Positions 47,283 through 59,135 of a DNA stretch of 64,000 nucleotides are shown piece by piece. The stretch comes from Cristatella mucedo. Lineage: Eukaryota; Bryozoa; Phylactolaemata; Cristatellidae. The DNA lies in NCBI GenBank assembly GCA_009760855.2, contig WPIO01000035.1, positions 669,001 through 733,000 of the forward strand, read 5' to 3'. Position numbers and translations under genes: made by a program. The notes beneath the pieces were generated by a model. That model saw only the letters and a program-made list of their open reading frames with translations, did no database searches and was not told where the DNA came from. Numbering within the stretch: position 1 is the first letter of the stretch; each line of letters starts with the position of its first letter.

Positions 47283-47565
47283 AATGTAATGTATCTCCGT
47301 CTGTAACTCCACAAAGTCATAAAGACCACGTGGGTGTTACACAGGAGAGTTTTGTATGGCGCACTCACAGCCTACGCGGCTTTTGGTACGCATTCGGTAC
47401 CCAACAGACTTCGTCTCACGCAACAAAGAGAAAGTGGGAAGCATAGCAAAGTCAGGAGAGCAGTTGAGTTAGTGAGTAGAATAGAAGTAGCAGTGCAGGA
47501 TCGCTGAAAAGGATGTGCCATAGTCGGCAGTAGGAGAGTAGTTGTCGTTGCGTTGCAGAATTCTC
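47283..47565 (-). mobile_element. LINE B 3' UTR fragment
   Basis: Minus-strand match to the last 280 bp of LINE B, ending in ACATTACATTAC (complement of 47280-47291). Confidence 0.85.
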
Positions 47566-47959
47566 TTCCAAAAACCGAAGTTCTTGCAAACATCGTACAT
47601 GGAAACAGACAGAGCTAAGACCTGTTTAAAGCTTCTCTGTTTGTTTTTTGACTGCAGAAATTACGTGCCTATGGACATCTAAACGCTTACCGCTTCGTGC
47701 TGGGTCTGCCACACCGATGGCATTAGATACGCCAGCGGCTAGTAACCTGCTTACTAGCTATGATCGTTAGTACCTATTATCTGTTTGCTATCATCGTTCA
47801 AATGCAATCCTAGATGCTATTGCTGTTTCTAAGATCCGAGAATTATGCACTAACAAAAGAAAAGCGCCCGGAGCCGACGGGAGCCAACGAGCTGAGAATG
47901 CAGTCGTTTGGTCGGAGATGCAAGCTGAGTGCCCTCTCGCTTGGTATTCCTAGCATTGT
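47566..47959. other. no gene recognised
   Basis: Spacer. The first 50 or so codons of the 342-codon ORF at 47814-48842 lie here and are not LINE-like. Confidence 0.4.
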
Positions 47960-48956
47960 CTCAGCATTGGCAGCAAATTTTCTAAAACTAAACGATGATA
48001 AAACCAACTTACTAGTTATGGGCAAACCCAGTGTGATTCAGAGATTGGAAAGGCTGACCCTCAAAATTGGCTCTGACAGCATATCTCCAGTTGAATCAGC
48101 TCGAAATCTAGGTGTTATATTCCAAAGCAGCCTCTCGTTAGACGACCATATCAGCTCCACGGTCAAATCTGCCTATTTTCAGCTTCATAACATTGCTAAA
48201 ATTCGGGCTTGTTTAGATAAAGATACCACGTCCAAGTTGGTCCATGCATTCGTGACATCCCGTCTCGACTTCTGCAACTCACTGCTTACTGGCCTACCGG
48301 CATGTGCGATCAGGCGATTGCAGCTGGTGCAAAACTCTGCAGCTAGGCTTGTCTGTCGTGAGCGTCGCAGTTGCCACATTACTCCACTTCTCGCCGACCT
48401 GCACTGGCTACCAGTCAAGCAACGAGTTGACTTCAAGGTTTTGTCGCTCACTTTTAGGACCCTTCATTCTATGGCTCCAGCCTATCTCTCAGATATACTA
48501 CCCCATCAGGCCAAGCATCGTACCACCCGCTTTTCTGAATCCAACAGTCTAGAAATACCCCGTACAAACCCCAAATTCTTTGGAGACCGTGCATTTAGTT
48601 CGTATGCTCCCAAAGCCTGGAGCTCTCTCCCGACCTGCGTCAGAACATCCCCTGCCCTTACCACATTTAAAACGAACCTCAAAACTCACCTATTTAGGAC
48701 AGTATTAAGTGGGTCCTGTGATTTGTCCTTCATGTGCTTATGCATGGACACTGTGCATGCTGCCACTAACGACATTTGCATGCTGACCGTGTGCATGTCA
48801 CCCCTAACCATATTATTCATTTTGTTTGTTTTTCAAGCATGATTTTACTTACCATTCAATTGCATTTCCCTTTGCAGCAGATGTAAAGTGCCTAGAAAGA
48901 GATTAAGTTCTCTGAGGGCGCTTTATCAAGTGCATTATAATTATTGTTATTATTGT
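47960..48956 (+). mobile_element. LINE A copy, RT thumb to tail, frame intact
   Basis: 5' truncated just after the YADD box. An open frame runs from FLKLNDDKTNLLVMGKPSVI through CRERRSCHITPLLADLHWLP and APAYLSDILP to the ORF end near 48842. The 3' UTR, hairpin (GCCTAGAAAGAGATTAAG..GAGGGCGC at about 48890-48922) and TTA-type tail follow. The uninterrupted frame marks it as one of the youngest copies. Confidence 0.92.
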
Positions 48957-50379
48957 CTCGAACCACTCAGCATGTTCTCCCTTAAGCGTTGCTGTGAATC
49001 TCTCTAATTTAATGGTCACCAGGCCTGCTATAACTTCGGCAGCCCAACTAAATACTTGTCTTTGGAATCCTCATTCAATGTGCAATAAACCCCTATTAAT
49101 AAGCAACCTTACCTCTGAAAAAGGCCTCGACCAGCTCTCCTTGACCGAAACTTGGTTAAATCGGTAAACTGCCGACCATTAACGACGAAACCCCGGCAGG
49201 CTTCTCCTTCTTTCACACCCCTAGATCAATAAAACTGGAGGCACAGTCACTATTATTAAATGCTCGTCCTTCAATTTCAAGCCGTTTGCAGTCCCCTCGA
49301 AGCAGTCTGTCAAATCTGTTGTATTGATTTCACCCGAAAAGAAGCTACCGATGGTGGCAGTAGTCTATCACCCCCCAGGTACCAATTCCTCCTCTTTATC
49401 TAAGATTTTCCTGATCTCATTTCGATTCTGTGTGCCAGAAATCGATCTTTCCTCATTATGGGTGATTTCAACACTCATTTTGATAACTCATACGATGCCT
49501 TCAGCACCGAATTTCGTGCACTGACTGACTTATTGTCTCTTGTGACTCATATGCATGGCCCTACTCACATCAAGGGTCACGCACCCGACCAAATTTTCTC
49601 CTACAACTGCACTTTATTATCACCAATTATTACCAAATTCTGCTTATCTGACCACATGCAGATCTCATTCAGTCTACAACGTGTGCCTTCCTCCTCGTCA
49701 TCTAAAATCACCTGTGAATCGTGAAACCTCAAGACCCTTTTCATCAATTCTGTCCGCACGAGAACATCTGCTTTGCCTCTGCTGCTCAATCCCCATTCCA
49801 ACCTGTCATCATTGGTAGATTGCTAAAACACGAAACTAGCTGACATGTTCCATGAGTTTGAACCTCTGACTAGGCGCACTGTGCGTCCTCGCCCAGACGG
49901 CCTACGGTTTATTGCAGACATTACACCGGCTAGGTCTACTAAGCAAAAGCTTGAAAAAGCATACACAAGATCAGGACTGGCTTTCTATAGACAGGCACAC
50001 GAGGACTACTGTAGATCGTACCAATCGATACTAGCAAAGGCCAAGTCTAGTTTATATAAAAACATTGTTGAATCACAAGTTGATGCACAATTTTGATGCA
50101 CAATCCAAAAATGCTGATGTTGACGATCAACCAACTCCTTAACCACTCCCAGTTTAGCTCCTTACCTAGTGATCCTTGTGATGATCTAGCTGATCGCTTT
50201 TCTAGCTTCTTTTGTAACAAGACAGACAAGATCAGGAAGTCCATCCCTAGGGTGGCAGCATACCCCCTGGAAGCCTGTCCCTCAATTCCACTAACTCAAT
50301 GTCTACATTCAAGGAGGCCACTAGTGAGCTCATCCTGAAGTTCATATCCCAATCAAAGAAGACAACTAGTCCTCTAGAC

Positions 50380-50563
50380 CAGCGGTTCTTAACCTGTGGG
50401 TCGCGACCCCTTTGGGGGTTTAACGACCCTTTCACAGGGGTCACCTAAGAACATCGGAAAACAAGCATTTCTACATTTTGCGCACAATAATTTCATGGTT
50501 GGTGGTTGCCACAAGATGAACTGTATTAAAGGGTCGAGGCATTAGGAAGGTTGAGAACCACTG
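50380..50563 (+). mobile_element. SPIN-like non-autonomous hAT element, copy 1
   Basis: 184 bp starting CAGCGGTTCTTAACCTGTGG and ending GGTTGAGAACCACTG, with the inner palindromic block GGGTCGCGACCCC and the segment CTTTCACAGGGGTCACC. Target duplications CTCTAGAC (50372-50379) and CCCTAGAC (50564-50571) are 8 bp with one mismatch, as expected for hAT. No coding capacity. Its ends and subterminal sequence match my recollection of the vertebrate SPIN/URR1 group closely. Confidence 0.9.
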
Positions 50564-51620
50564 CCCTAGACCAATCCCCAGTGTCCTGCTTCTATGATGC
50601 ATTGATCTGCTACTGCCATGCATAACTAACATAATAAATATGTCATTGGCCTCAGGTCATATCCCACCACCTTTCAAAAGGCTGTAGTCAGGCGCCTACT
50701 AAATAAAGCAACACCAGACCAAGAGAACTTGAGCAATTTCTGCGCAGTTTCCAATCTACTATTCCTATAAAAGACACTGGAACAAATCGTGGCAGACCAG
50801 CTGAACTCGTATATTGAAACTTCAAACTTTACCAGTACGTTCCAACCTGGTTTTAGAGCTAATCACTCCACAGAGTCAGCATTGCTTCGGGTGTATAACG
50901 ACCTATTTAGAAATACAGACTCGGGTAGAGTTTCTCTGCTTGTTTTGCTTGATCTTTCGGCAGTTCTTGATACTATCGATCCCCAAGTCCTTCTTGAGCG
51001 CCTCGCATCTCGCCTGAGCATCACTGGCACTGCACTGCAATGGTTCAGGTCTTATCTCAGTGTGACTCCAGAGAATTGATGCGAATGGACAAAGATCATC
51101 CGAGGTATCTATGAGGTATGGGTACCTCAGGGCTCTGTGTTTGGTCCAGTTCTCTTCACGGTTTATACTCTCCCTCTTTCCGATGTGTCTGCCAGGCACA
51201 ATCTAAGCTTTAACTTCTATACAGATGACACTCAGTTGTACCTTTGCTTTGATCGCTCCCAGCCTTCGAGCACGTCAAATTCTCTAAACTTCCTTGCTGC
51301 ATGTTTTGATGACATATGCACATGGATAGCTGCAAACAATTTTAAATTGAATGTTAATAAAAACCAACTTAGTAGTTGTGAGCAAACAAAGTGTGATTCG
51401 GAAATTGGAAATGTTAACGCTCATGATCGGCTCTGCCAGCATATCTGTCCTGTTGAATCTGCCAGAAATCTAGGTGTCATGTTCCAAAGTGACCTTTCAT
51501 TAGACGACCACATCAGCTCCGAAGTCAAGTCTGCCTACTTTCAGCTACATAACTTTGCTTAAATTCGGGCATATTTAGACAGGGGTACCACATCTTAATT
51601 GGTCCATGCATTTGTGACAT

Positions 51621-51803
51621 AAATAAATAAATCCTAGCTGATTAAACAGCCTCTTTTTGTATAGCGACAGAAGAGCCTTTATGGCTATCACCACCGCTTG
51701 CAGTGGCGATACAGAATCGTCTACGGCAGGTATCGAACCCACGACCTCGGTCCCGAGGTCGTGGAACCAACCGCCTTACCTAGTGTGCCATTACGGCTAA
51801 CCA
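51621..51803 (-). mobile_element. SINE1 nested in LINE A
   Basis: Interrupts the RT ORF between TTTGTGACAT and CCCGTCTTGACTCC, which are contiguous in other copies. It carries a perfect palindrome CCACGACCTCGG-TC-CCGAGGTCGTGG at 51739-51764 and the end AACAGCCTCTTTTTGTATAG (minus orientation). Confidence 0.9.
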
Positions 51804-52337
51804 ACCCGTCTTGACTCCTATAACTCACTGCTTGCTGGTCTACCGGCCTGTGCACTCAGTTGCTTACAGCTGGTGCAAAACTCTGTAGCTAGGCTTGTCT
51901 GTCGTGAGCGTCGCAGTTGCCATGTCACACCACTTCTCTCGAACCTGCACTGGCTCCCAGTCAAGCAACGCATCGACTTCAAGGTTCTGTCACTCAATTT
52001 TAGGTCCCTTCGTTACCTGTCTCCAGCCTATCTATTAGATCTACTCCCCTACCGGGCCAAGTAACGTACCACTGGCTTTTTGGAATGCAATCGTTTACTT
52101 ATACCTTGTACGAACCTCAAAACCTTTGGAGAACATGCCTTTAGTTTGTATGCTCCCAAAGCCCGGAACTCACTTCCGACTTGTCTCACGACATCCCCTG
52201 ACTTGACCACGCATCTATTTATCACACCAATTAGTAGGTCTATGTGATTCGTTATTTACGTGCTTAGGCATGCTGACACTGTGCATGCTGCTGCCACTAA
52301 CCATATTAGTATGCTGGCCCTGTGCATGTCACCATGC

Positions 52338-53039
52338 ATTTGTGACATTCCATCTTGACTTCTGCAACTCACTGCTTGCTGGCCTACCGGCATGTGCAAT
52401 CAGGTGATTACAGCTGGTGCAAAACTCTGCAGCTCGGCTTGCTTGTCGTGAGCTACGCAGTTGCCACATCACACCACTTCTCGCCGACCTGCACTGGCTA
52501 CCAGTCAAGCAACGGACCAACTTCAAGGTTTTGTCGCTCACTTTTAGGTAATTCACTTCATTCGTTGGCTCAGCCTATCTCTCAGATCTACTCCCCCACC
52601 AGGCTAAGCATCGCAATACCCGCTTTTCGGAGTCCAGCAGTTTGCCAATACCTCGTACAAACCTCAAATCTTTTGGAGACCGTGCATTTAGTTCGCAAGC
52701 TCCCAAAGCCTGGAACTCATTCCCGACTTGCGTCAGAACATCCCCTGACTTGACCACATTTAAAAATTACTTACAAACACACCTATTTAGGGCAGCTTTT
52801 AGTGGTTCCGTGTGATTAGTCCTTCATGTGCTTATCCGTGCTGACACTGCATGCTGCCACTAGCCACACCTGCATGCTGACCCTGTGCATGTCACCCCTA
52901 ACCATGTTATTCATGTTGCTTGTCAAGCATAAAATTACCCACCATTCAATCGCGCTTCCTTTGCAGCAAATGTAAAGCGCCTAGAAAGAGATTGATTTCT
53001 GAGGGCACTTTATCAAGTGCATTATTATTATTATTATCT
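52338..53039 (+). mobile_element. LINE A 3' copy nested in LINE A with target duplication
   Basis: Flanked by an exact 13-bp direct repeat, CATGTCACCATGC, at 52325-52337 and 53040-53052. It begins within the RT C-terminal region (SCATCTTGACTTCTGCAACTC part) and runs to the hairpin and TTATTATTATTATTAT tail. The host LINE resumes after the right repeat. Confidence 0.92.
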
Positions 53040-53178
53040 CATGTCACCATGCCACGCTTGTCGTTCACTGAGCATGCTACCATGAACCATTCGATCATGC
53101 TTCCTTTACAGCAAATTTAAAGGGCCTAGAAAGTTATAGAGTTCTCTGAGGGCACTTTAACGAATGCATTATTATTTA

Positions 53179-54435
53179 GGCGGATGGGGCTGTGTGGTCA
53201 GGTGGAGCTAGTAGTAGAACGCTACGATTAACGCTCAGTGCTGGTTAAAACACGTCTATAACAAACATTGCACGATCAAATTTCACTGCCTTCTGCACAC
53301 CTAGGAAACGCTCGTACGTCAGCACCACCACGACACGTCACGCGAGCTCGGCTTGGGTAGGTGGTGCACCCACCTCGGTCAAGAGGAAATGCTTCCGTCG
53401 AATATCGCGACCAAATTCTGGCGGCGACGATACGCATTCGTCAAACGTGGGCATCTCCACGGGAAACGTTGGAGGCTCGTACTCCGCCTGCAGCGGAGGG
53501 TCGGAACCCAGCCGTTATAGCCGGGCTGCCGTTGCGTCGGTGGACGGCTCGGGCACGCGAGCGGACAAGAGCGCTGCAGCGAGTTCGCGATCGTCTAAGA
53601 AGACGACTAACATCGGATGCTTCGAGGGTCTTCCGCAGGACCCCCAGATAGGCGTGGAAGCTGCCAACGCTGCCGGCCTTTGCAGAAGTCATCGCGCGCT
53701 CGGAGTGGTGCGCAGCACGACCGCGACGTTGGCGGGCGGCGTCACGATCATATGCCAGGGGCGTGAAGGCCGAACGTGGCTCTGCAGCCGCCCAGCCGCA
53801 ACCCTAACGATCTGATTGGTTGCACAATCCGCATCCGCCTTACGGCTTCCGGCGGTCGAGCCGTAGCTCTGGCTGCAGCAGCATCGGTCGCACATCGGTC
53901 GCGTTACGCGCTACCGCTCGTATGCTTTGCTTCGAAGCCGCTCTTACGAGTTGCTGCAATGTCCAAGCGATGGATGCGTGGGATGTGCCCAAGCACCTCG
54001 CGTCGTTTTCTCCGTCCGCGCGTGAATTGTTTTGCGTTCGTTAGTTCGCGCCGCATTGCGAACGTAGCCACTTTCCAGTACGCGAAAAGTGTTTGGAAAA
54101 GATTTAGTTCTCCTGGAGGGGCTATACAAGCGATCGCAATGTCATGATAATCGACTATTAGTTGTACAGTGCATCGAATCCATAGAAATATAGCACCACG
54201 CTCGTCAATAGAACTGAAGCCAAATATGAGTTAAGCGAGATGAACCATTTCTACGTGCAAAGCGATATTCGAGGAAATGCTCGCACGAGCTTGCGACGCT
54301 ATCGCAGCGGCACAAACAACAAAATAGCTCCAGTCCCTTGACGTGGCCGCGTGAACGAAGCCGAAGGTGATAGAATCAGACAACCTGTCTGCGATGTTCC
54401 TTTGTTATTATCGCATGTTGTTTTGTACTTTTGTA
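53179..54435. other. no confident gene; decayed SINE2-like end inside
   Basis: GC-rich ORFs at 53361-54147 lack a recognised domain. At about 54090-54135 GGAAAAGATTTAGTTCTCC and GGAGGGGCTATACAA look like a decayed SINE2 tail. Confidence 0.35.
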
Positions 54436-54556
54436 AAGCCTGCAGCCTAAACTGGTTTGGTCAAGGGGATGGCGATCGCTTTCAACGACCAAGGCCGTGC
54501 GCTTGAGCCCTGTGGAATATGTAATGCGCCTTGATAGAGATTAAGTCATCTTAGGG

Positions 54557-55608
54557 CAGCGGTTCTCAACCCGTGGGTCGCGACCCCCTCGGGTGTCGAA
54601 CTGTAACCGCACAGAGAAGCTCGTTCCCCGGTTCTCTACCGGTGGACTGTGCGATGCAGTGCTGCAGTGCGGTTAAAACACAAGCGGCCACAACTGGGTG
54701 CCGAAAGCAGCAGTTTATTGTGGGCCTGTTAGTAGCGGTTACGGTCCGGCGCAAGCGCTTTTCGCGGCGCGTACCGGACCGACGGAGTCAACTGCACGAA
54801 CTCTTGAAGCCCGCGAAGAATAAACCATCATATGCGCGAGTCGTGAGCGATGATCCCAACCCAAAGGCGGGCAGCTACAGCACCCCAAGATATGAGCAGC
54901 TAACTGAGTAGCCGGCAGAACACAACTTCGCAGTCCAAGTTGCACTTAGCTGTTCGTCACCTCAGGTTCGTCTCTCGTGCTCTCGAAGCGTAGTCTCTGA
55001 TCGACTACCCAAGCTGCAGCTCCAAGCTCTGTCAGTCGTTCCGTTAAATTCTCTCTCCTATAAACTCCTGACCTCGCGCGAAGCTGCTATTTCTACTTCA
55101 GCACATTAGTCGGTGCTCATCCTGACCGCATCGTCTGCACCAGGCTTCATTCTAACTTTAGCGGGTGAACCGGGAGCCGGGCCTGTACTAGGTGTCCTAG
55201 TCAAACCCGCTAAGGCAAGCGCATTAGTCGCTCCATCTCATAACTGCACCGCCTGCATTAAGCTCCATTCTAACCTGAGCAAGGTGGATCAGGCGCTGGG
55301 TCTGTACTAGGCGCCCTAGTCAACCCCACTAAGGCAAGGGCTCCCATCGCAGCTAAGCTGAGAGCTGCCCCAGAGCAGAACGACCCTTTCACAGGGGTCG
55401 CCCAAGACAATCGGAAAACACGCATTTCAGATGGTCGCAGAAACCGATATTGTTTTTGTGATTAGTCACTCTGCTTCAATTATGTTCAATTTTTAACAAT
55501 AACAATATATATTAAGTAGCAACAAAAATAACTTTATGGTTGGAGGTCGCCACAACATGAGGAACTGCATTAAAGGGGTCGCGGCATTAGGAAGGTTGAG
55601 AACCACTG
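54557..55608 (+). mobile_element. SPIN-like hAT element, copy 2, split by repeat C
   Basis: The 5' part 54557-54600 starts CAGCGGTTCTCAACCCGTGG. The 3' part 55381-55608 runs from CGACCCTTTCACAGGGGTCG to GGTTGAGAACCACTG. Without the insert the element is about 272 bp. TCTTAGGG flanks both sides (54549-54556 and 55611-55618), an exact 8-bp duplication with two extra bases (TC) on the right. It shares the first 45 bp and last 70 bp with copy 1 but has a longer middle. Confidence 0.9.
54601..55380 (-). repeat. repeat C copy 2 inside a SPIN-like element
   Basis: 780 bp inserted between GTGTCGAA and CGACCCTT, which are contiguous in the SPIN consensus. A possible 3-4 bp duplication ((A)GAA) flanks it. 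In minus orientation it matches 14020-14896. Copy 2 has an additional internal imperfect tandem repeat of about 130 bp (around 55130-55350, CTAGTCAAxCCxxCTAAGGCAAG twice). Confidence 0.78.
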
Positions 55609-55654
55609 TCTCTTAGGGCACTGTAAAAATAAATTATATATTTGTATACATATA

Positions 55655-55656
<2 letters not shown>

Positions 55657-55707
<51 letters not shown>

Positions 55708-55721
55708 TACACATATATTAA
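55657..55721. repeat. (TA)n microsatellite
   Basis: TA repeats following the SINE2 end; probably grown from its A/T-rich tail. Confidence 0.95.
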
Positions 55722-55962
55722 CTAGTGCACTGAAAGCTCAAGCAGACTCCAAATTCCGAGGCTGGCTAGAGGTGGGCGCGGCTAGTTCTGCGCCAGTCGC
55801 GCCGACTGAGCGCCTCCGCCTCCCCGCACTCGTTCATTGCCGCGCGCCGTGGCCGCGTTTCGCGGCGAAGGGGAGCGTGGAGGACGCGCGCCGCAGTTTC
55901 GCGCCGGCAGTCGATTTATTTTGCCTGCGCATAAAGTGCTGTCCCAGCTGCCGAGCGAGCGT

Positions 55963-56054
55963 CCGCTCAGGCTCTGCTCGGGCTCTGCTCGGGCTCCGCT
56001 CGGGCTCCGCTCGGGCTCCGCTCGGGCTCCGCTCGGGCTCCGCTCGGGCTCCGT
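55963..56054. repeat. 12-bp minisatellite
   Basis: About seven tandem GCTCGGGCTCCG units (first ones with CTCTG instead of CTCCG). An in-frame multiple of 3, it makes a repetitive Gly-Ser-Ala-Arg ORF that is not called as a gene. Confidence 0.96.
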
Positions 56055-56295
56055 TCTTTTTTAGGGTAAAACTGTTCGGCTTACCTCTCGCTTTTTACCC
56101 AATTTATTAATCGCACTCTGGGGTGGGGTTGGCGAGGAGCGCGATATGTGAGCGGGACCAACGCGTCGGTTATCTATGTTACAAACGCGACGTGCGGTTT
56201 TTACTTCCGGACAGAACTGGCCGCGGACGCAGCGCTCGTAAAGGTGCTAGTCTCAGTCGCCGACGCGCTAAGAATATGGCTGAGACTTGAACCTT

Positions 56296-56480
56296 GCCGA
56301 GCTGGTTCGGTACAGCAGTTAAGGTGCTCCCCCCGACCAAGGTCTGGCTGAGGTCGTGGGCTCGAGCCCCGAGGCATATGAGAAGCGCCTGAATAGAGAT
56401 TAAGTTCTCTTGGGGCGCTATACAAATGAATTATATTTATTCTCTTGGGGCGCTATACAAATGAATTATATCTTAACCTT
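56296..56480 (+). mobile_element. SINE2 with duplicated 3' end
   Basis: Full copy: head CTGGTTCGGTACAGCAGTTAAG, GGTCGTGGGCTCGAGCCCC, and hairpin AGAAGCGCCTGAATAGAG..TTGGGGCGC. The last 31 bp (TCTCTTGGGGCGCTATACAA onward) occur twice, at 56406-56437 and 56441-56471. Confidence 0.9.
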
Positions 56481-56867
56481 GCATCGAGCCAAGCGACTTG
56501 TAGGTGCTACACTATGCCGAAAGTAGCTGAAACACGGCAGAGACGGAGAGCGAACACATACATCTGCACAACGAGTTCATATCTATAATGTAGGTAAGTC
56601 TATTCGGCAGTGGCTGAGGGTTATAGGCATTCAACCACGGCCCTGAAGAAAAAACGTCTCGGTGACCTAGAGCTCAAACCAGGTCAAATGCCTCGACCAA
56701 CTCCGAAAGCGTAGCTCACTGCTTATCTTACGGCGTCGGCTTTTATGTGGCCGAGACCATAAATTATCGCATAATCGGCCACCAGCCATTACAATTCAGG
56801 AACCGCGAATAATGAGTATCGCTCATAATCTGGCTGATTTAGCTCGCCTCCGTTTTCTTGACATCGC

Positions 56868-56992
56868 TGGTTTGGCCCGGCTGTGAAAAGTGACCGGGGT
56901 CGTGGGCTGGTGCCGCGCGGCATGTATAAAGCAACCGGATATCGACTGAGTTCTTCTTGGGCGCTGTGTAAATAAAGAGTTTTATATATTTT
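56868..56992 (+). mobile_element. SINE2, decayed
   Basis: GGTTTGGCCCGGCTGTGAAA, GGTCGTGGGCTGGTGCC, then GCAACCGGATATCGACTGAG and TTGGGCGCTGTGTAAATAAAG. Confidence 0.75.
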
Positions 56993-58182
<1,190 letters not shown>

Positions 58183-58650
58183 AATTCCGTTTTTCCAGCC
58201 ACGGATCCGAAGAAAGTGAGTGCGGAGGGCAGTGCTGAGAAGAAAGCAGAGGATGCGAATTGAATTAAAGAAAGAAATCATCGAAAAACATTACCGAGGT
58301 TTGCGTGTAGTCGACGGCGAAGCAATGCGAGCGCAGCACTTCTACGATCTGCACCATACTGCAGCAGATATAGTCGATAAAGGCTATAGTGTAAGCCAAG
58401 GGCGTTCAAATAATTTATAAACAGTGGAGATCTATCCATGAAAACATCTAGAAGCTGCCGATGATGCGGTCGACGGAAAAGCAGCTTCCTGGAGATACGT
58501 GACGTAAGCTCTAATCTTTGAGGAGGCATGAGCTAACTATGCTGATTTGCTGCAGCAGACTGCAGGCACTTCAACGGGTGAGCTATCGAGCAAGCCGTTT
58601 CAAGCCAGTCGAGACTAGTTCGAGAATTGTAAAAAGAAGATCGTCATTCA

Positions 58651-59135
58651 CTTTGCTAATAATAATAATAAAAATGCACTTGATAAAGTGCCATCCGAGA
58701 TCTCAATCTCTTTCTTGTCACCCCTAACCATGTTATTCATTTTGTTTGTTTATCAAGCATGATTTTACTCACCATTCAATTGCATTTCCCTTTGCAGCAA
58801 ATGTAAAGCGCCTAGAGAGAGATTAAGTTCTCCGAGGGCGCTTTATCAAGTGCATTATTATTATTATTATTTCTTGGCGCTTTACATTTGCTGCAAAGGG
58901 AAACGCGATTGAATAGTGAGCAATATCATGCTTGATAAGCAACATGAATAACATGGTTAGGGGTGACATGCACAGGGTCAGCATGCAAGTGTGGATAGTG
59001 GCAGCATGCACAGTGTCAGCACGCATAAGCACATGAAGGATGAATCACACGGACCCACTAAATGCTGTCTTAAATAGGTGTGTTTTTAAGTTCTTTTTAA
59101 ATGTGGTCCAGTCAGGGGACGCAAGTCGGGATGGT
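58651..59135 (-). mobile_element. LINE A 3' end nested in Tigger
   Basis: A minus-strand LINE A end (tail at 58656-58676; continues 58867-59135 through the 3' UTR to the RT ORF end). It splits the Tigger transposase between its DNA-binding part and the HGEAAS segment. It is itself split by a plus-strand LINE A end. Confidence 0.85.
58714..58866 (+). mobile_element. LINE A 3' end nested in LINE A (opposite orientation)
   Basis: About 150 bp from GTCACCCCTAACCATG to a TTATTATTATTATTA tail. TTTCTT occurs at both junctions (58708-58713 and about 58868-58873), consistent with a short target duplication. The minus-strand host continues directly with GGCGCTTTAC. Confidence 0.88.

Larger units (their letters stand above)
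48957..53178 (+). mobile_element. LINE A, most complete copy (endonuclease + reverse transcriptase), inactivated
   Basis: The copy starts directly after the tail of the previous one. The endonuclease has SLTETWL at about 49140, VAVVYHPPGT at about 49350, MGDFNTHFDNSYD at about 49458, GPTHIKGHAPDQI at about 49555 and a C-terminal LSDHMQISF at about 49650. A linker (RRTVRPRPDG, RSGLAFYRQ, AKAKSSLYKNI) precedes the RT, with LNSYIETSNF at about 50800, LLDLSAVLDTIDPQ at about 50945, and the catalytic box changed to YTDDTQL at about 51217-51235. Stops and frameshifts occur throughout. It is further broken by a SPIN-like element (50380-50563), a SINE1 (51621-51803) and a younger LINE A copy (52338-53039). 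Its own decayed hairpin and TTATTATT end lie at 53115-53178. Confidence 0.88.
54436..55645 (+). mobile_element. SINE2 split by a SPIN-like insertion
   Basis: The left part (54436-54556) has the head CTGGTTTGGTCAAGGGGATG, GCTTGAGCCC and hairpin left arm GCGCCTTGATAGAGATTAAG. The right part (55611-55645) resumes with TCTTAGGGCACTGTAAA and an ATAAATTATATA end. The break lies exactly in the hairpin right arm. Confidence 0.85.

Noticed and set aside
47814-48842. 342-codon ORF as a cellular gene
   Set aside because: From about residue 50 on it is the LINE A reverse transcriptase C-terminal part; the beginning is a fortuitous extension.
55963-56064. Gly-Ser-Ala-Arg repeat protein
   Set aside because: A 12-bp minisatellite whose period is a multiple of three; no start context or other coding sequence.
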